NCBI GenBank assembly: GCA_949358305.1 | Contig: OX442319.1 | Span: 746,001 to 806,000 of the forward strand | Origin: Strigamia acuminata | Taxonomy: Eukaryota; Arthropoda; Chilopoda; Geophilomorpha; Linotaeniidae | Direction: 5' to 3' | DNA: 60,000 bases | Program-made: the position numbers and the translations under genes | Notes under the pieces: model-generated | What the model was told of the DNA's origin: nothing | Databases searched by the model: none | Seen by the model: only the letters and a program-made list of their open reading frames with translations | Part shown: piece by piece, positions 11,062 through 20,868 of the stretch | Position numbering within the stretch: the first letter of the stretch is position 1 | Layout of the letters: each line of letters starts with the position of its first letter

Positions 11062-12964
11062 TGTGACGGTGACGACCACAACTCCCATTTAACAATGGTA
11101 CCGGGAAGAGATCGCAATAAATAAACAGTGAATACAATACGAGATAAATACAAGACAGTTTATTGTTGGTAAACAATAATATCAAGGCTAAATTATACAT
11201 AGGACTAATGCCGACATTTGGCAAGTTAAATCAGCTATTAAACTATACAAAGAATTGGCCAACTGGCCCTAGAATAATATCACTACGGGTCTGGAATATG
11301 GGAGCGGTTTCCCCATCGCTCGACCTGATTATAGATGTCATCTTAAGCCGGATGGCTGTGTCCTGGAGTCCGATACGGCTTCGCTGGTTTCCTTGGTTCG
11401 CTGTGTAAACTATCGCACGTCGATAAATCGAATGATCTGAGCATTGCGGTTGACTTTGTCTGCACCGCCACAACTTTGGGAGGATATTGGTGTAAGTAAA
11501 TGTATTCATTTACTTATCAATATTCCACTTATGAATTATATTTAATTCATATCGTTGTGAATTCTTATTTAGATATTTCGGGAATAAGTTGTCGTCAACT
11601 TATCGGTTATATTGAGTTCAATATGAGATTAAGTCTTCTGACTTGATTTTGGTCCAACTGGTTGTCGAGTTTAAGTTTTGCTGTTATAAATAAAATGAAG
11701 ATTAAGCTTCCCGTCGCAACACACAATTGCCATCGATTAGAATATACGCCTTGCCATGCAGAACGGTATCAAGCGTCCCCGGCGTCGCAGCACGGTCGTC
11801 CATCGAGTGGTTGACGGTACCACGTACACAGGGGTCGATAGCTCGCGGCTCCGCACAGCAGTTTTATCTCTCGCGGTACTAATAATAGACCGACTGCTTT
11901 GGCATCGAATACCATGAGAATCAGCTTGCCAAACACTTGGTGCTACTCGTGGTTACTGTAAAACAGACTGCTTTGGCACCATCAGGTGAAGGAACCGATT
12001 CTCAACAATACCGATGCTACTCGTGGTAACGGAATACGTTCATACCGAAAAAGACAACTTGGTCCTGTCCGGAGGATACTGAATTGCACAACGGCGGGTT
12101 CTCCTTCGGCGTCGCAACCGTAAACTGTAACATTTATGCAACATAATGATCCCAGCACTTCGACTTCAATTGCCGGCGGTGGCATGATTCTGTAGAATCA
12201 TGCAACGGTTCTTTGCGAATAAATCAACAAAGAACCAAAAGGTTTTTTTACGTGAACAACGAATCATATTTCTTAAGTAACAATACCAAACAGAAAATAA
12301 TCAAACAGAGCTGCAGAATGGCCGGTTGTTTGGGTTTATATAACCTGACTGGATTAAGGATTAATCCAGTTATCCAATTGGAACATGGGTTCCACGAATC
12401 CCTCCAATCCCGTATCACCGGAAGTGGATACGGAGGAACAATGTGCTAATTCTCACCACAACCGGAACTGGATACCCAGGACCGGAAATGGATCCACCAA
12501 TCAGATCTATTGGTTGATCGATTGATCACCAAATGTCCTGTCCCGCAGAAAATGGAAGTTACATTGTATTTAACATCACAAGACATTAATATATCTTTAT
12601 ATTAATGTTCACAAAGCTTCGTTTCATTCTAGTAAATATAGTTTTATATTTATTTACATGTTTTATATTCATATCTTGAATTTGCCGCTAAATCGTAATC
12701 GCGCCATCTTGTGGCAACATTGCGCATTGACAAATGCGGTTTTAGCAGACGACTCTTCGTGATTCGGCCGGAATCCTTTGATATCAAGTAGGAATGAGTG
12801 TTTATTCTTAATAAACGAACATCTTTGTATTTGAAACATCATAAATAACTTTATTCCAGACATTTATCAGTTTTACACAGAATATCTTCGAGATATCATG
12901 ATAATGGCGCAACAGCGCTTCTTTCTAAGAAAATAGGCATTTATAGCCATTGTAAACCGTCACA
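11062..12964 (-). repeat. NA-1 5' LTR (1903 bp)
   Basis: Direct repeat of 3559-5461, same length and ends. It is followed on the + side by the duplicated target ACTG (12965-12968). Confidence 0.9.
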
Positions 12965-13076
12965 ACTGTCGCTCGTCGACTTTGACATGAATAGATTCGT
13001 ATACTTTGTTTGTCGACGCCATTTATGTTCGCTTCCAGTCGGTTATTCACCGATAATTGCGCACTCCTCTGCTACA
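12965..13076 (-). pseudogene. copia-A right end: polyprotein scrap joined to an LTR edge
   Basis: On the minus strand, 12965-13016 encodes the residues IHVKVDERQ that lead straight into the SYRK start of the copia-A pol fragment beyond NA-1. Positions 13017-13076 match the end of the solo LTR at 44020-44078 (CGCACTCCTCTGCTACA). The junction shows a deletion that removed most of the 5' LTR, gag, protease and integrase. Confidence 0.75.
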
Positions 13077-13594
13077 GACTATAAGGTTACACTAAATCCT
13101 AATTTGATGGTGGAACAATATCCGATACCGACGTCCCAAGAATTGTTTGCGAAGATAGCGGAGGAAAACGCTATTCCAAGACGGACGTTAGGCATGCATA
13201 TATGCAGGTCGAGTTGGATGACGAATCTCAGATGTTATGTGTGGTAAACACACATTTGGGTTTGTTTAAAATAACCCGATTGATGTATGGCGTGGCGTCG
13301 GCACCTGCGATTTTTCAGCGTTGTATGGACTTGATGTTGGCGGGAATGAGAATGACCGCTAATCTGTTGGATGACACACTGGTGACCGGAGTGGATGATG
13401 ATGACCATTTGGAGCGGTGAAAAGTTTGGCGCGACAACACGTATGGTGGCCAAATTTGGATAAAGATATCGAAAAGATGGCAACAGCATGTCAAAGCTGT
13501 CAAGAGACCAAGACAAACCCGCCGAAGACGAGTTTACACCCCTGGAATTGGCCAAGTAGACCATGGGCAAGACTGCATGCAGATTTCGCAGGGC
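13077..13594 (+). pseudogene. gypsy-A RT core and integrase zinc-binding region, internally deleted
   Basis: The first part reads ADYKVTLNPNLMVEQYPIP, then after a one-base shift near 13195 HAYMQVELDDES and GVASAPAIFQRCMD, with the catalytic LLDDTLVTG: a Ty3/gypsy RT. At about 13420 it jumps to VWWPNLDKDIEK and ACQSCQETK, the integrase H2C2 zinc-binding region, so the RT thumb, RNase H and the start of integrase are deleted. It ends at HADFAGPV where copia-B is inserted. Confidence 0.85.
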
Positions 13595-13599
13595 CAGTG

Positions 13600-13936
13600 T
13601 GTTGATTTGTGGTACAAATCATTAGCAAAAGCCCAGCTTTGCAGTGGTGTGGAAAACCCAAAACATAGGAAAGAAGAGACAGGCGTGTGCAGGTGAAAAT
13701 CTAAACATAGAGTGAGTTTATTCCAATTGATCACGTGATCCAAAGGTATACAAGTGCCACCTATAGGCGTGAAATGGAAGTTATACATATCAAATGTAAA
13801 CACTACAAATGCTCGTAAGGCAAAGTGTTAATATGCATGACATATATATACAAAAGGGACAATTAGCAATCGTAGTTGCTTGATAATACGATACAATAAT
13901 ATGTACAATGTCTTTAGTAAATATTATAACCCAACA
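13600..13936 (-). repeat. copia-B 3' LTR
   Basis: 337 bp, TG..CA ends, direct copy of 19182-19518 with about two visible substitutions. Confidence 0.92.
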
Positions 13937-13950
13937 ATCGGCCCCCTCGT
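13937..13950 (-). promoter_or_regulatory. copia-B polypurine tract
   Basis: The minus strand reads CGAGGGGGCCGAT immediately before the LTR start TGTTGGG. It overlaps closely with the end of the polyprotein frame. Confidence 0.7.
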
Positions 13951-13954
13951 ATAA

Positions 13955-16900
13955 TCAAGCGCTCAACGTACAAATGTCAACAAGGAAAAGATTACAAAAA
14001 TGCAAAAGGTCAACCTTGTCGACGGACTTAGTAAAAATGTCTGCAAAATTATATTTCGTCCCAACGTGTGAGATCTGGAGGTTGTCTCTTCTAACAAGCT
14101 CTCGGATGAAATGATATCTTATATCGATGTGTTTAGTTTTGCGATTTTCGATATTCGACTTGGTGAAATCTACTGCCGAAATGTTATCGCAAAGAACACG
14201 ATGGTAAAAGTGATCTGCAAGTTTAGGGACGATCTCGTGTAGGACTCGGACGATCCAAATATAGTCCTTCACTGTTTCGGTAAGGGCCACATATTCGGCT
14301 TCCATAGTGGACAGCGTCACATTTCGTTGTTTAAAAGTTCTCCAATAAATTGGTGCGCCGCCAAGAGTTATTAAAGTCCCTCCAATGGAGATCCGATCGT
14401 CTCGATTATTAGCATAATCGGAGTCGCTGTATCCAATGATCTCAATTTGATTATTTGGGAAAAGCATCAGTCCTAAGTTCTTGGTGGTTCTAACATAGCT
14501 GAGTAGGTCCAGTAGGACGATCCAGTAGTCCCACCCCGGATTGGATTGGAACTGACTCAGTATATTAACTGCGTACGTAATGTCTGGTCTGGTTCTCGAA
14601 GCGATGAAGGCCAGACACCCAAGTAGGTTCCTGTAAGGAATCCCCTCCATTTGTTTAAAGTCATCTATCGTGGTTGGGCACTGCTTCTTTGTGAGAACAG
14701 TCGATTTCGTCATCGGCTGCGATCTGATCTTGACCAATTCCAGATGGTTTTTGAACTTGAGCAGGACCTTATTTATATAAGTCCTTTGATGTAACACCAT
14801 CTGTTGATTATGTGGATGGAATTCCACTCCCAGCAACTTCTTCGTTTTTCCCAAAATCACGAGATCAAATTGCGTTTTGACCATATTCAGGACGTTCATG
14901 GCATCCTCGTACTGTCTGCCGAAAACAACGAGGTCGTCGACATACACAATTAAGTATGCCACGTTTCCGAACTTGTAAACGCAATTACACCAGTTGACAT
15001 GCTCCAATCCAAGTTTTAACAAAGTGTCCTCCAATTCGATTCCCCATTCTCGGCCTGATTGGTGTAGACCGTATATTGCTCGAAGGAGTTTGCATACGTA
15101 GTTTTCCTTCCCTTTGCAAATAAATCCCTTGGGTTGGCGCATATATATGGTTTTGTGCAGCTTTGCGTAGAGATAAGTGCACTTGACATCAGCCTGGATA
15201 TAGGACCACTTTAACATGCACACTAGCAGCGTAAACATAAAGCGTACAATGGAGAAGTCGACCACAGGCGAGAAAGTCTCTTCATAAGACTCGCCGTAGA
15301 TTTGCGAAAAACCTTGCGCGACAAGTCTCGCTTTATATCGGGCTATCTCTTCCTTTTCATTCAGCTTGATTGTGTAGATCCACCTACATCCAATCACTTT
15401 AGTATCGGGTGGCGGTGGAACCAACTCCCAGACGTCGCGTTCGTGCATAGTGTCGATCTCGTCAGACATCGCTTGATTCCACTCTCCTTTTTGTGGCAAG
15501 TTAGCAATCTGCTCAAAGCGTGTAGGAATGTGAACTTCGAGGTGATTGGCTTCAAAATCAAGGGTTAATTCGTCTATATCTGCGTCTGAATAGTCTGCTG
15601 TTGTATTTGATTCAGATGGCTTCTTCTTTCTCTTGTCCTCGAAAAGATGTTCAGGAACACGGAGATTGTGGTCCCTGCAGTAACGTTTGACTTCTGGTAT
15701 CGAACGCAATCTTGGTTTGTCGTATCCCTCGATGGTGTACTCAATATCTCTCTGTCCAGTTGGTCTTGTCTTTTCTGTCTTCTTCCAAACAAGATCAGGT
15801 ATCGTAGGTATTGGATTCATAAGACATGGTTGCGGTAAAATGCCCTGCAGTTTTACCCCTGCTTCAGCTCCTGGTATGTTTGGTTTGGGTCGAAGCTTTT
15901 CATCCGGTAATCTGAACTTCAATTTCAGTTGAGGAAATTCTTCTTCCTCTTTCTTCACAATAGGTTGCGGCGGAGGTAGCGGTGGTCTTACATCATCATC
16001 CGAATAGTATTGACGATCGATGTTATCATCCAAGTTGTCTTCTAGGTTGTCGATATACGTTGTATATTTCTCTGGTAGGCCCAGCACGCCTTCAACTCCG
16101 CGTCTGCTTTCTACAAACTTAACGTCATTGGTCTCGATCACTTTGGAAAATTCTGGCAGCCAGACCCTGTATCCTTTTGTTATCCGGGAATAGCCAAGCA
16201 TAATTCCGTGCAGTCCCTTATTGTCTATTTTGCCATCTCGAATTTTCTTCTGCACGAAACATAAACTTCCAAATTTTCGCAGGTGTCGAAGCGATGGTTT
16301 ACGACCATAATATAGTTCCATTGGTGTTTTGTCCGAATTTAATTTGGCAATCCTATTTCGAAGGTAATTAAAAGTGAGGATTGCTTCGCCCCAAAAGCGG
16401 TGTTCCAACTGCGCATCGTAGACAAGCGCACGCATCCCATTTGCCAAAGTCTGGTTCAGTCTCTCAGAAACTCCATTCTGCTGAGGCGTGTATGCGTTGG
16501 TCCTCTCGTGTGCAATTCCTTGTCCCTCGAGATACTCTCCAAACTTGTTGGAACAAAATTCCATTCCATTGTCGGTTCGAATTGCTAGAACCGATTTTCC
16601 GAGCAATCGTTCTATTCGTTTCACGTGCTTCTGGAATATTTCGAATACCTCATCCTTTTTCTTCATTAGATACACTGTTGAGTAACGCGAATAATCATCT
16701 GTGATGGTCAGGAAATATCTATTTCCTGAGAGCGTTGCTGTCCCAAAAGCCCCGCATACATCCATGTGCAGTAATTCTAGTGGCTGTTTCGATCTAATTC
16801 CAGGTATTGATTTGTGCGAAACCGACTTCTTTTTCGCCAATGTGCAGACATCACACTGTGTGATTGGGACATCTAGCACTGGTAATCCAATTACCGCTTG

Positions 16901-18436
16901 TGTTTTGCTCATTTGTTGGACACTGGGAAAATGGATGTGTCCCAATCTCTCGTGCCAAAGCCTAGCCTCTTCTGGACTTGATGCATTTTTCGTTGATCCA
17001 GCCGGTGATTGGTTTTGTTGCTCGCCAACATTGGCTTTATTGTTCTGTTTTTGTCTCAACTTGTCGAAATCTGGTTTCTGATCACTTGTTTGAAGGTAAT
17101 ACAGCCTGTCCTTTTTCACTGCTTGCATTAACTGTCGTTTCCACTGTGGATCATAAATCTTCACTATTCCAGAGCCAATTGCGACCTTGCACCTTGCTTC
17201 GTCTATACACGGTCCCGACATCAAATTTCTCCTCAAATCCGGTGCGTAGTAAACCTTCTTTAAGGTTATTGGAATCGTTTCTTTTCCCACGACGCACATC
17301 ACGCAGACGTCGCCGACGCCTTGGATTTGGATTAATGTCTTCTTATCCGCTTGGCTAATGGTCCCCGTGGTTTGTTTGAAGTTAAAGAACTGGTCCTTTT
17401 CTTTACAGAAATGCCCTGTCGCCCCGGTGTCGTAAATCCAACAGTTATTTGCTGTGCTGCACTGCAGCATTTCTTCTTTGTCCAATTCGGTTAGGAAACC
17501 GACATTCATCATATTCGCATCCAATTCTTTCATTGTGTTGGTATTTAGGCTGCTATTTGGTGGCAATTGCGTCGTGCAATCTCTCGCCCAATGGCCTGGT
17601 TGATTGAAGCGAAAACACGGCCCCCGTCCCGATGATCCGGTCGTGTTTCCACGAAAATTTCTGAAATTTTTGCCGCCTCTATAGTTTGATCGGCCACCCT
17701 TTTGTCCGCCTCCGTATCCACGATTGTTTTGGCTATTGTTTCCCTGCTGCTGTTGAGATTTCGGCGTGTTTTCAGCACTCTTTGTGTTGGAATTGCTTGG
17801 TCCAGTGCTGAAAGCATCTATGATCTGCCCCTGACCCGAATCTCGTCTCTGTTGTGCAAGTCTGCCCTCTTCTGCCACCAATTCGGCCTCGACCTTCTCT
17901 AATGTAAAATTTATGTCTTCCCATCTGTAGATACTTTGAACGATTGATTGGTATTGTTGAGGTAAATACCGAATCAACTGGAAAGCTTGATATAAGTCCT
18001 CCAACTTGTGTTTCACGTCGGCCAATTTCTTTGCGGCGTTTCGTATTTTTGCTGCAAAAATCCCAATTGTTTCCGTTGCCGGGTCATATTTTAAACTGAA
18101 GAATTCGTCCAACAAACGAATGATCCGCGCTCTGGAAACTGGTTCAAAGTTGGTTTGCAGCGTATTCCACGCCTTTTTCGCGTCTTCGATCCCGTTGAGC
18201 AGTTCATGGTATTGGTCTTCAATCGAATAGTAAATCAGGCTGAAGGCGCGTCCTTTCGGCAGTTTGTAATCTGAGCGATCACGCCATGACGCTCCCGGTG
18301 CCAACGCCTCCTCAGTTCCATCGGTGAAACCCCAACAACCATGATGCATTAACAGTACTTTTATCTGTTGTTTCCAGGAATCATAGTTCTCTCTGTTCAG
18401 CAAGGTGATTTTCCTCTCTGGTTTGTCCGTTTCCAT
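13955..18436 (-). CDS. copia-B Gag-Pol polyprotein
   Basis: A single open frame. I place the start at METDKPERK because CAACCATGG is a good translation context. An upstream in-frame Met at 18478 would add 14 residues. Order (approximate residues): Gag with RENYDSWKQQ (10-60); a zinc-knuckle relic CFRFNQPGHWARDC (about 271) whose second Cys is Phe; protease YDTGATGHF (about 334); integrase HHCC with HERLGHIHF and CDVC (490-540), then core HMDVCGAF, IRTDNGMEF and GVSERLNQ; RT with RYKARLVAQGFSQ, DVKCTYLYAKL, YGLHQSGREW and IVYVDDLVVF (about 1163); RNase H with YSDSDYANN and STMEAEYVAL (about 1340); and the tail KHIDIRYHFIREL. All catalytic acidic residues are visible, so it may be active apart from the altered knuckle. 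The product is processed to virus-like particle proteins in the usual copia manner. Confidence 0.93.
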   Translation of the reverse strand: METDKPERKITLLNRENYDSWKQQIKVLLMHHGCWGFTDGTEEALAPGASWRDRSDYKLPKGRAFSLIYYSIEDQYHELLNGIEDAKKAWNTLQTNFEPVSRARIIRLLDEFFSLKYDPATETIGIFAAKIRNAAKKLADVKHKLEDLYQAFQLIRYLPQQYQSIVQSIYRWEDINFTLEKVEAELVAEEGRLAQQRRDSGQGQIIDAFSTGPSNSNTKSAENTPKSQQQQGNNSQNNRGYGGGQKGGRSNYRGGKNFRNFRGNTTGSSGRGPCFRFNQPGHWARDCTTQLPPNSSLNTNTMKELDANMMNVGFLTELDKEEMLQCSTANNCWIYDTGATGHFCKEKDQFFNFKQTTGTISQADKKTLIQIQGVGDVCVMCVVGKETIPITLKKVYYAPDLRRNLMSGPCIDEARCKVAIGSGIVKIYDPQWKRQLMQAVKKDRLYYLQTSDQKPDFDKLRQKQNNKANVGEQQNQSPAGSTKNASSPEEARLWHERLGHIHFPSVQQMSKTQAVIGLPVLDVPITQCDVCTLAKKKSVSHKSIPGIRSKQPLELLHMDVCGAFGTATLSGNRYFLTITDDYSRYSTVYLMKKKDEVFEIFQKHVKRIERLLGKSVLAIRTDNGMEFCSNKFGEYLEGQGIAHERTNAYTPQQNGVSERLNQTLANGMRALVYDAQLEHRFWGEAILTFNYLRNRIAKLNSDKTPMELYYGRKPSLRHLRKFGSLCFVQKKIRDGKIDNKGLHGIMLGYSRITKGYRVWLPEFSKVIETNDVKFVESRRGVEGVLGLPEKYTTYIDNLEDNLDDNIDRQYYSDDDVRPPLPPPQPIVKKEEEEFPQLKLKFRLPDEKLRPKPNIPGAEAGVKLQGILPQPCLMNPIPTIPDLVWKKTEKTRPTGQRDIEYTIEGYDKPRLRSIPEVKRYCRDHNLRVPEHLFEDKRKKKPSESNTTADYSDADIDELTLDFEANHLEVHIPTRFEQIANLPQKGEWNQAMSDEIDTMHERDVWELVPPPPDTKVIGCRWIYTIKLNEKEEIARYKARLVAQGFSQIYGESYEETFSPVVDFSIVRFMFTLLVCMLKWSYIQADVKCTYLYAKLHKTIYMRQPKGFICKGKENYVCKLLRAIYGLHQSGREWGIELEDTLLKLGLEHVNWCNCVYKFGNVAYLIVYVDDLVVFGRQYEDAMNVLNMVKTQFDLVILGKTKKLLGVEFHPHNQQMVLHQRTYINKVLLKFKNHLELVKIRSQPMTKSTVLTKKQCPTTIDDFKQMEGIPYRNLLGCLAFIASRTRPDITYAVNILSQFQSNPGWDYWIVLLDLLSYVRTTKNLGLMLFPNNQIEIIGYSDSDYANNRDDRISIGGTLITLGGAPIYWRTFKQRNVTLSTMEAEYVALTETVKDYIWIVRVLHEIVPKLADHFYHRVLCDNISAVDFTKSNIENRKTKHIDIRYHFIRELVRRDNLQISHVGTKYNFADIFTKSVDKVDLLHFCNLFLVDICTLSA

Positions 18437-19181
18437 GGTTGAAATAAGTGTCCACCACTTGAAAAACATTGAAAACACACACTGTTTTCCTCAAAAACAC
18501 TTTCAGTACTGGTTTATCACAACAAGGTGCAAAGTTGTGATGTTAGTTCGCTCTTATAGTTAAGTTAGTAAATCCTAACACAGTACTAAGCTAATAAACT
18601 TAAATAACTAATAGTATTCAAAGCAATATTCGAAATAAACAAAAGTTCTAGTCTTCTTAAAGCTGTATTGTTGATTTCGCCCCGTTTTGATGTCTTTTCC
18701 GCGTCGAAAATCTCGTTCATCAAATCAGGTGTCGTTTTGTCACAAAAATCCGCTTGTTTTCCGTCTCCTTTCTTCTTTCTCGTTCACACTTCACGTGTGG
18801 TTGTCGAGAATTAATGTCCTCGTGTAACACTCGAAGAAAACGTTCACTTTGCGTAAATATCGACACGTCGCCGATGCGTGCTTCGCCTCGTAGCACGGAA
18901 AAACGCCCAAAATCCAAAATTCGGAAATGAAAAACGAATAATTAATGGGTTTAATATCTATCAAACCCCAAATAGTGTTCCTGTGTTGTTTAATGACTCT
19001 CTGCTCCTCGAAAATCCATGGAATCCCGGCATAAAAAGTTGTTGTCATCCTCTCTTGTGGGCGCCGCCATTTTGAATAAATTAGAGGAAATTTCTTTCTT
19101 CACCTCTAATTGGTTCCAACTTGTTGAAAATGACTTCAAATGGTTTTCCAGGGTTTTCCCACGTTGTTTGGCCCATAACCT
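18437..19181 (-). other. copia-B leader with primer binding site at 19170-19180
   Basis: Untranslated leader between the 5' LTR and the start codon. Next to the LTR the minus strand reads GGTTATGGGCC, the complement of the initiator tRNA-Met anticodon-loop region. Drosophila copia primes with such a half-tRNA. No other gene seen. Confidence 0.65.
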
Positions 19182-19518
19182 TGTTGATTTGTGGTACAAA
19201 TCATTAGCAAAAGCCCAGCTTTGCAGTGGTGTGGAAAACCCAAAACATAGGAAAGAAGAGACAGGTGTGTGCAGGTGAAAATCTAAACATAGAGTGAGTT
19301 TATTCCAATTGATCACGTGATCCAAAGGTATACAAGTGCCACCTACAGGCGTGAAATGGAAGTTATACATATCAAATGTAAACACTACAAATGCTCGTAA
19401 GGCAAAGTGTTAATATGCATGACATATATATACAAAAGGGACAATTAGCAATCGTAGTTGCTTGATAATACGATACAATAATATGTACAATGTCTTTAGT
19501 AAATATTATAACCCAACA
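19182..19518 (-). repeat. copia-B 5' LTR
   Basis: 337 bp direct repeat of 13600-13936, followed by the CAGTG target duplication. Confidence 0.92.
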
Positions 19519-19523
19519 CAGTG

Positions 19524-20486
19524 GATGGTGACATGTTTTTGCTGATAATTGACGCATATTCCAAATGGCCAGAAATTATTCGGATGACATCAACGACGTC
19601 AGCTTAAGTGATTATGGTTTTTAAGAGTTTAAACGCTCGACACGGTTTGCCGGAACAATTGGTAATGGATAATGGGCGCCAATTTGCATCCCAAGAGTTT
19701 GCAACATTCGCGGAGGAAACTGGCATGAAACACACATTCTCAGCACTACATCACCCAGCGACCAATGGGGCAGCAGAAAATTTTGTGGGGACGTTTAAAC
19801 GTGCCTTGTTGGCTTATAAGAAACAGGGAATTAAGGTAGATGAAGCGATTCTGAGATTTTTGACATCGTATCGTACGGTTCCACATGTGACAACTGGAAC
19901 TCCACCAGAACAGTTGTTGATGAATCGTGGTTTTCGTAGACAATTAGATTTGCTGCACCCATCTACTGAAGAACGAGTGATAAGAAAACAACAAGGCGAA
20001 ATGCGTGACCATAGAGGAAAAGAGACACTTTATGAACCAGGCAATAGAGTGTGGGTGAAAGACTTTAGACGTGATAAGAAATGGTCACAAGCTACAGTTA
20101 TGGAAAGAAGAGACACAAAAAACTATACTGTTAAAGAGGATGGAGGCGGTGTGTGGCACCGTCATGCTAATCAGATGCGTCGTGCAACACCACTTGTGGT
20201 GATGCAGGATGCACCTTCTTTTTCAGATACGAGAACTCAACAGAGCATGAGACGTTCCATTGGATTCCGTCCTGAACTAGATATCGTGGAGTTGCCAGTT
20301 AGAGAGGCGACACTGCCAGAAGTGAACCAGGCAGAGGAAAATAACACTGACCAGGACGTGATCACGGAAACGATTGAGGAACAGACCGAACAAGTCGAAC
20401 AACCCAAAACACCAGAGTTGGTGATTGAAGAAGGACCTCGGAGATCAAAAAGGGAACGAAGAGAACCCGATCGATTTAAACAATAA
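19524..20486 (+). pseudogene. gypsy-A integrase core and C-terminus
   Basis: It resumes the integrase after copia-B with DMFLLIIDAYSKWPEII (first catalytic Asp). An in-frame TAA at about 19602 is followed by an open frame from 19608 that carries LPEQLVMDNGRQFAS (second Asp) and HHPATNGAAENFVGTFKRAL (catalytic Glu), a GPY-like C-terminal region, and a charged tail ending RRSKRERREPDRFKQ. Apart from the stop and the insertion, the Ty3/gypsy DDE signature is complete. About 40 bp of spacer separates it from the Tc1-like insertion. Confidence 0.88.
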
Positions 20487-20529
20487 ACATATGAGAAAAG
20501 ATTTATTGTAAATTAATGTAAATAATGTA

Positions 20530-20868
20530 CAGTCATGGACAAAAAAAACTTCCCTGCAGTGCTGCAGTTGTAAATTTTCCCACCAGAGGCATGAAAATCC
20601 ACTGAGTTTGTGTGACATCACAGAACAAACCTGGATCTCAAAATGGCCGACCTGTTTTGTTGACTTGGCCATTTGGTATCTGTTTTCAACTTCAAATCCA
20701 CGTTCAACGGTGATTCGCCCAAATACAACAACAAAAAATAAACAGTCTTGGATGCTTGTTTATATTTTATCGAGAGAAAACGCGCGACGACGGAGGTGGA
20801 TAACGGACTGATCCCGGACGATTTGGAACGTGTGTTGCCGCGAAGCAATGCAGGAAATCATAGCTAGC
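20530..20868 (+). repeat. Left terminal inverted repeat of the Tc1-like element
   Basis: 339 bp, ends at GCTAGC, and includes the ATG of a short frame at 20848. Both arms carry the same 67-codon open frame, a consequence of the duplication. Confidence 0.88.

Larger units (their letters stand above)
3559..12964 (-). mobile_element. NA-1: non-autonomous LTR retrotransposon (LARD-like), 9.4 kb
   Basis: Two direct 1903-bp LTRs (3559-5461 and 11062-12964) start TGTGACGGT and end ACCGTCACA. They flank a 5.6 kb interior. A 4-bp target duplication ACTG lies at 3555-3558 and 12965-12968, and the copia-A reading frame resumes exactly across it. On the minus strand the order is LTR, primer site (11042-11059), long leader, one ORF (6056-7549), purine tract (5462-5472), LTR. 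No protease, RT, RNase H or integrase motif occurs in any frame, so reverse transcription and integration must be supplied in trans. The two LTRs show no difference in any stretch I compared, which implies a very recent insertion. Size and layout fit the LARD class, but the ORF is not recognised. Confidence 0.9.
358..13076 (-). mobile_element. copia-A: deleted Ty1/copia element inserted in gypsy-A
   Basis: The element is bounded by the 5-bp direct repeat GACTA (353-357 and 13077-13081), the size expected for Ty1/copia integrase. The minus orientation follows from the pol reading frame (1123-3558) and from a purine tract next to the left LTR. Most of the 5' LTR, gag, protease and integrase are absent. 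At the right end only about 60 bp of LTR edge (13017-13076) joins directly to coding sequence for the region between integrase and RT (12965-13016). NA-1 is inserted inside it at 3559. The intact target duplication suggests either that a deleted cDNA integrated or that deletion followed insertion. Confidence 0.82.
13600..19518 (-). mobile_element. copia-B: complete Ty1/copia retrotransposon
   Basis: Two 337-bp LTRs (13600-13936 and 19182-19518), ends TGTTG..CAACA, flanked by the 5-bp duplication CAGTG (13595-13599 and 19519-19523). The interior has a purine tract next to the left LTR, one uninterrupted polyprotein frame and a copia-type primer site next to the right LTR. The LTRs differ at two or more positions (for example C/T at 13683 versus 19266), so it is slightly older than copia-C or NA-1. 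It splits the gypsy-A integrase. Confidence 0.93.
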
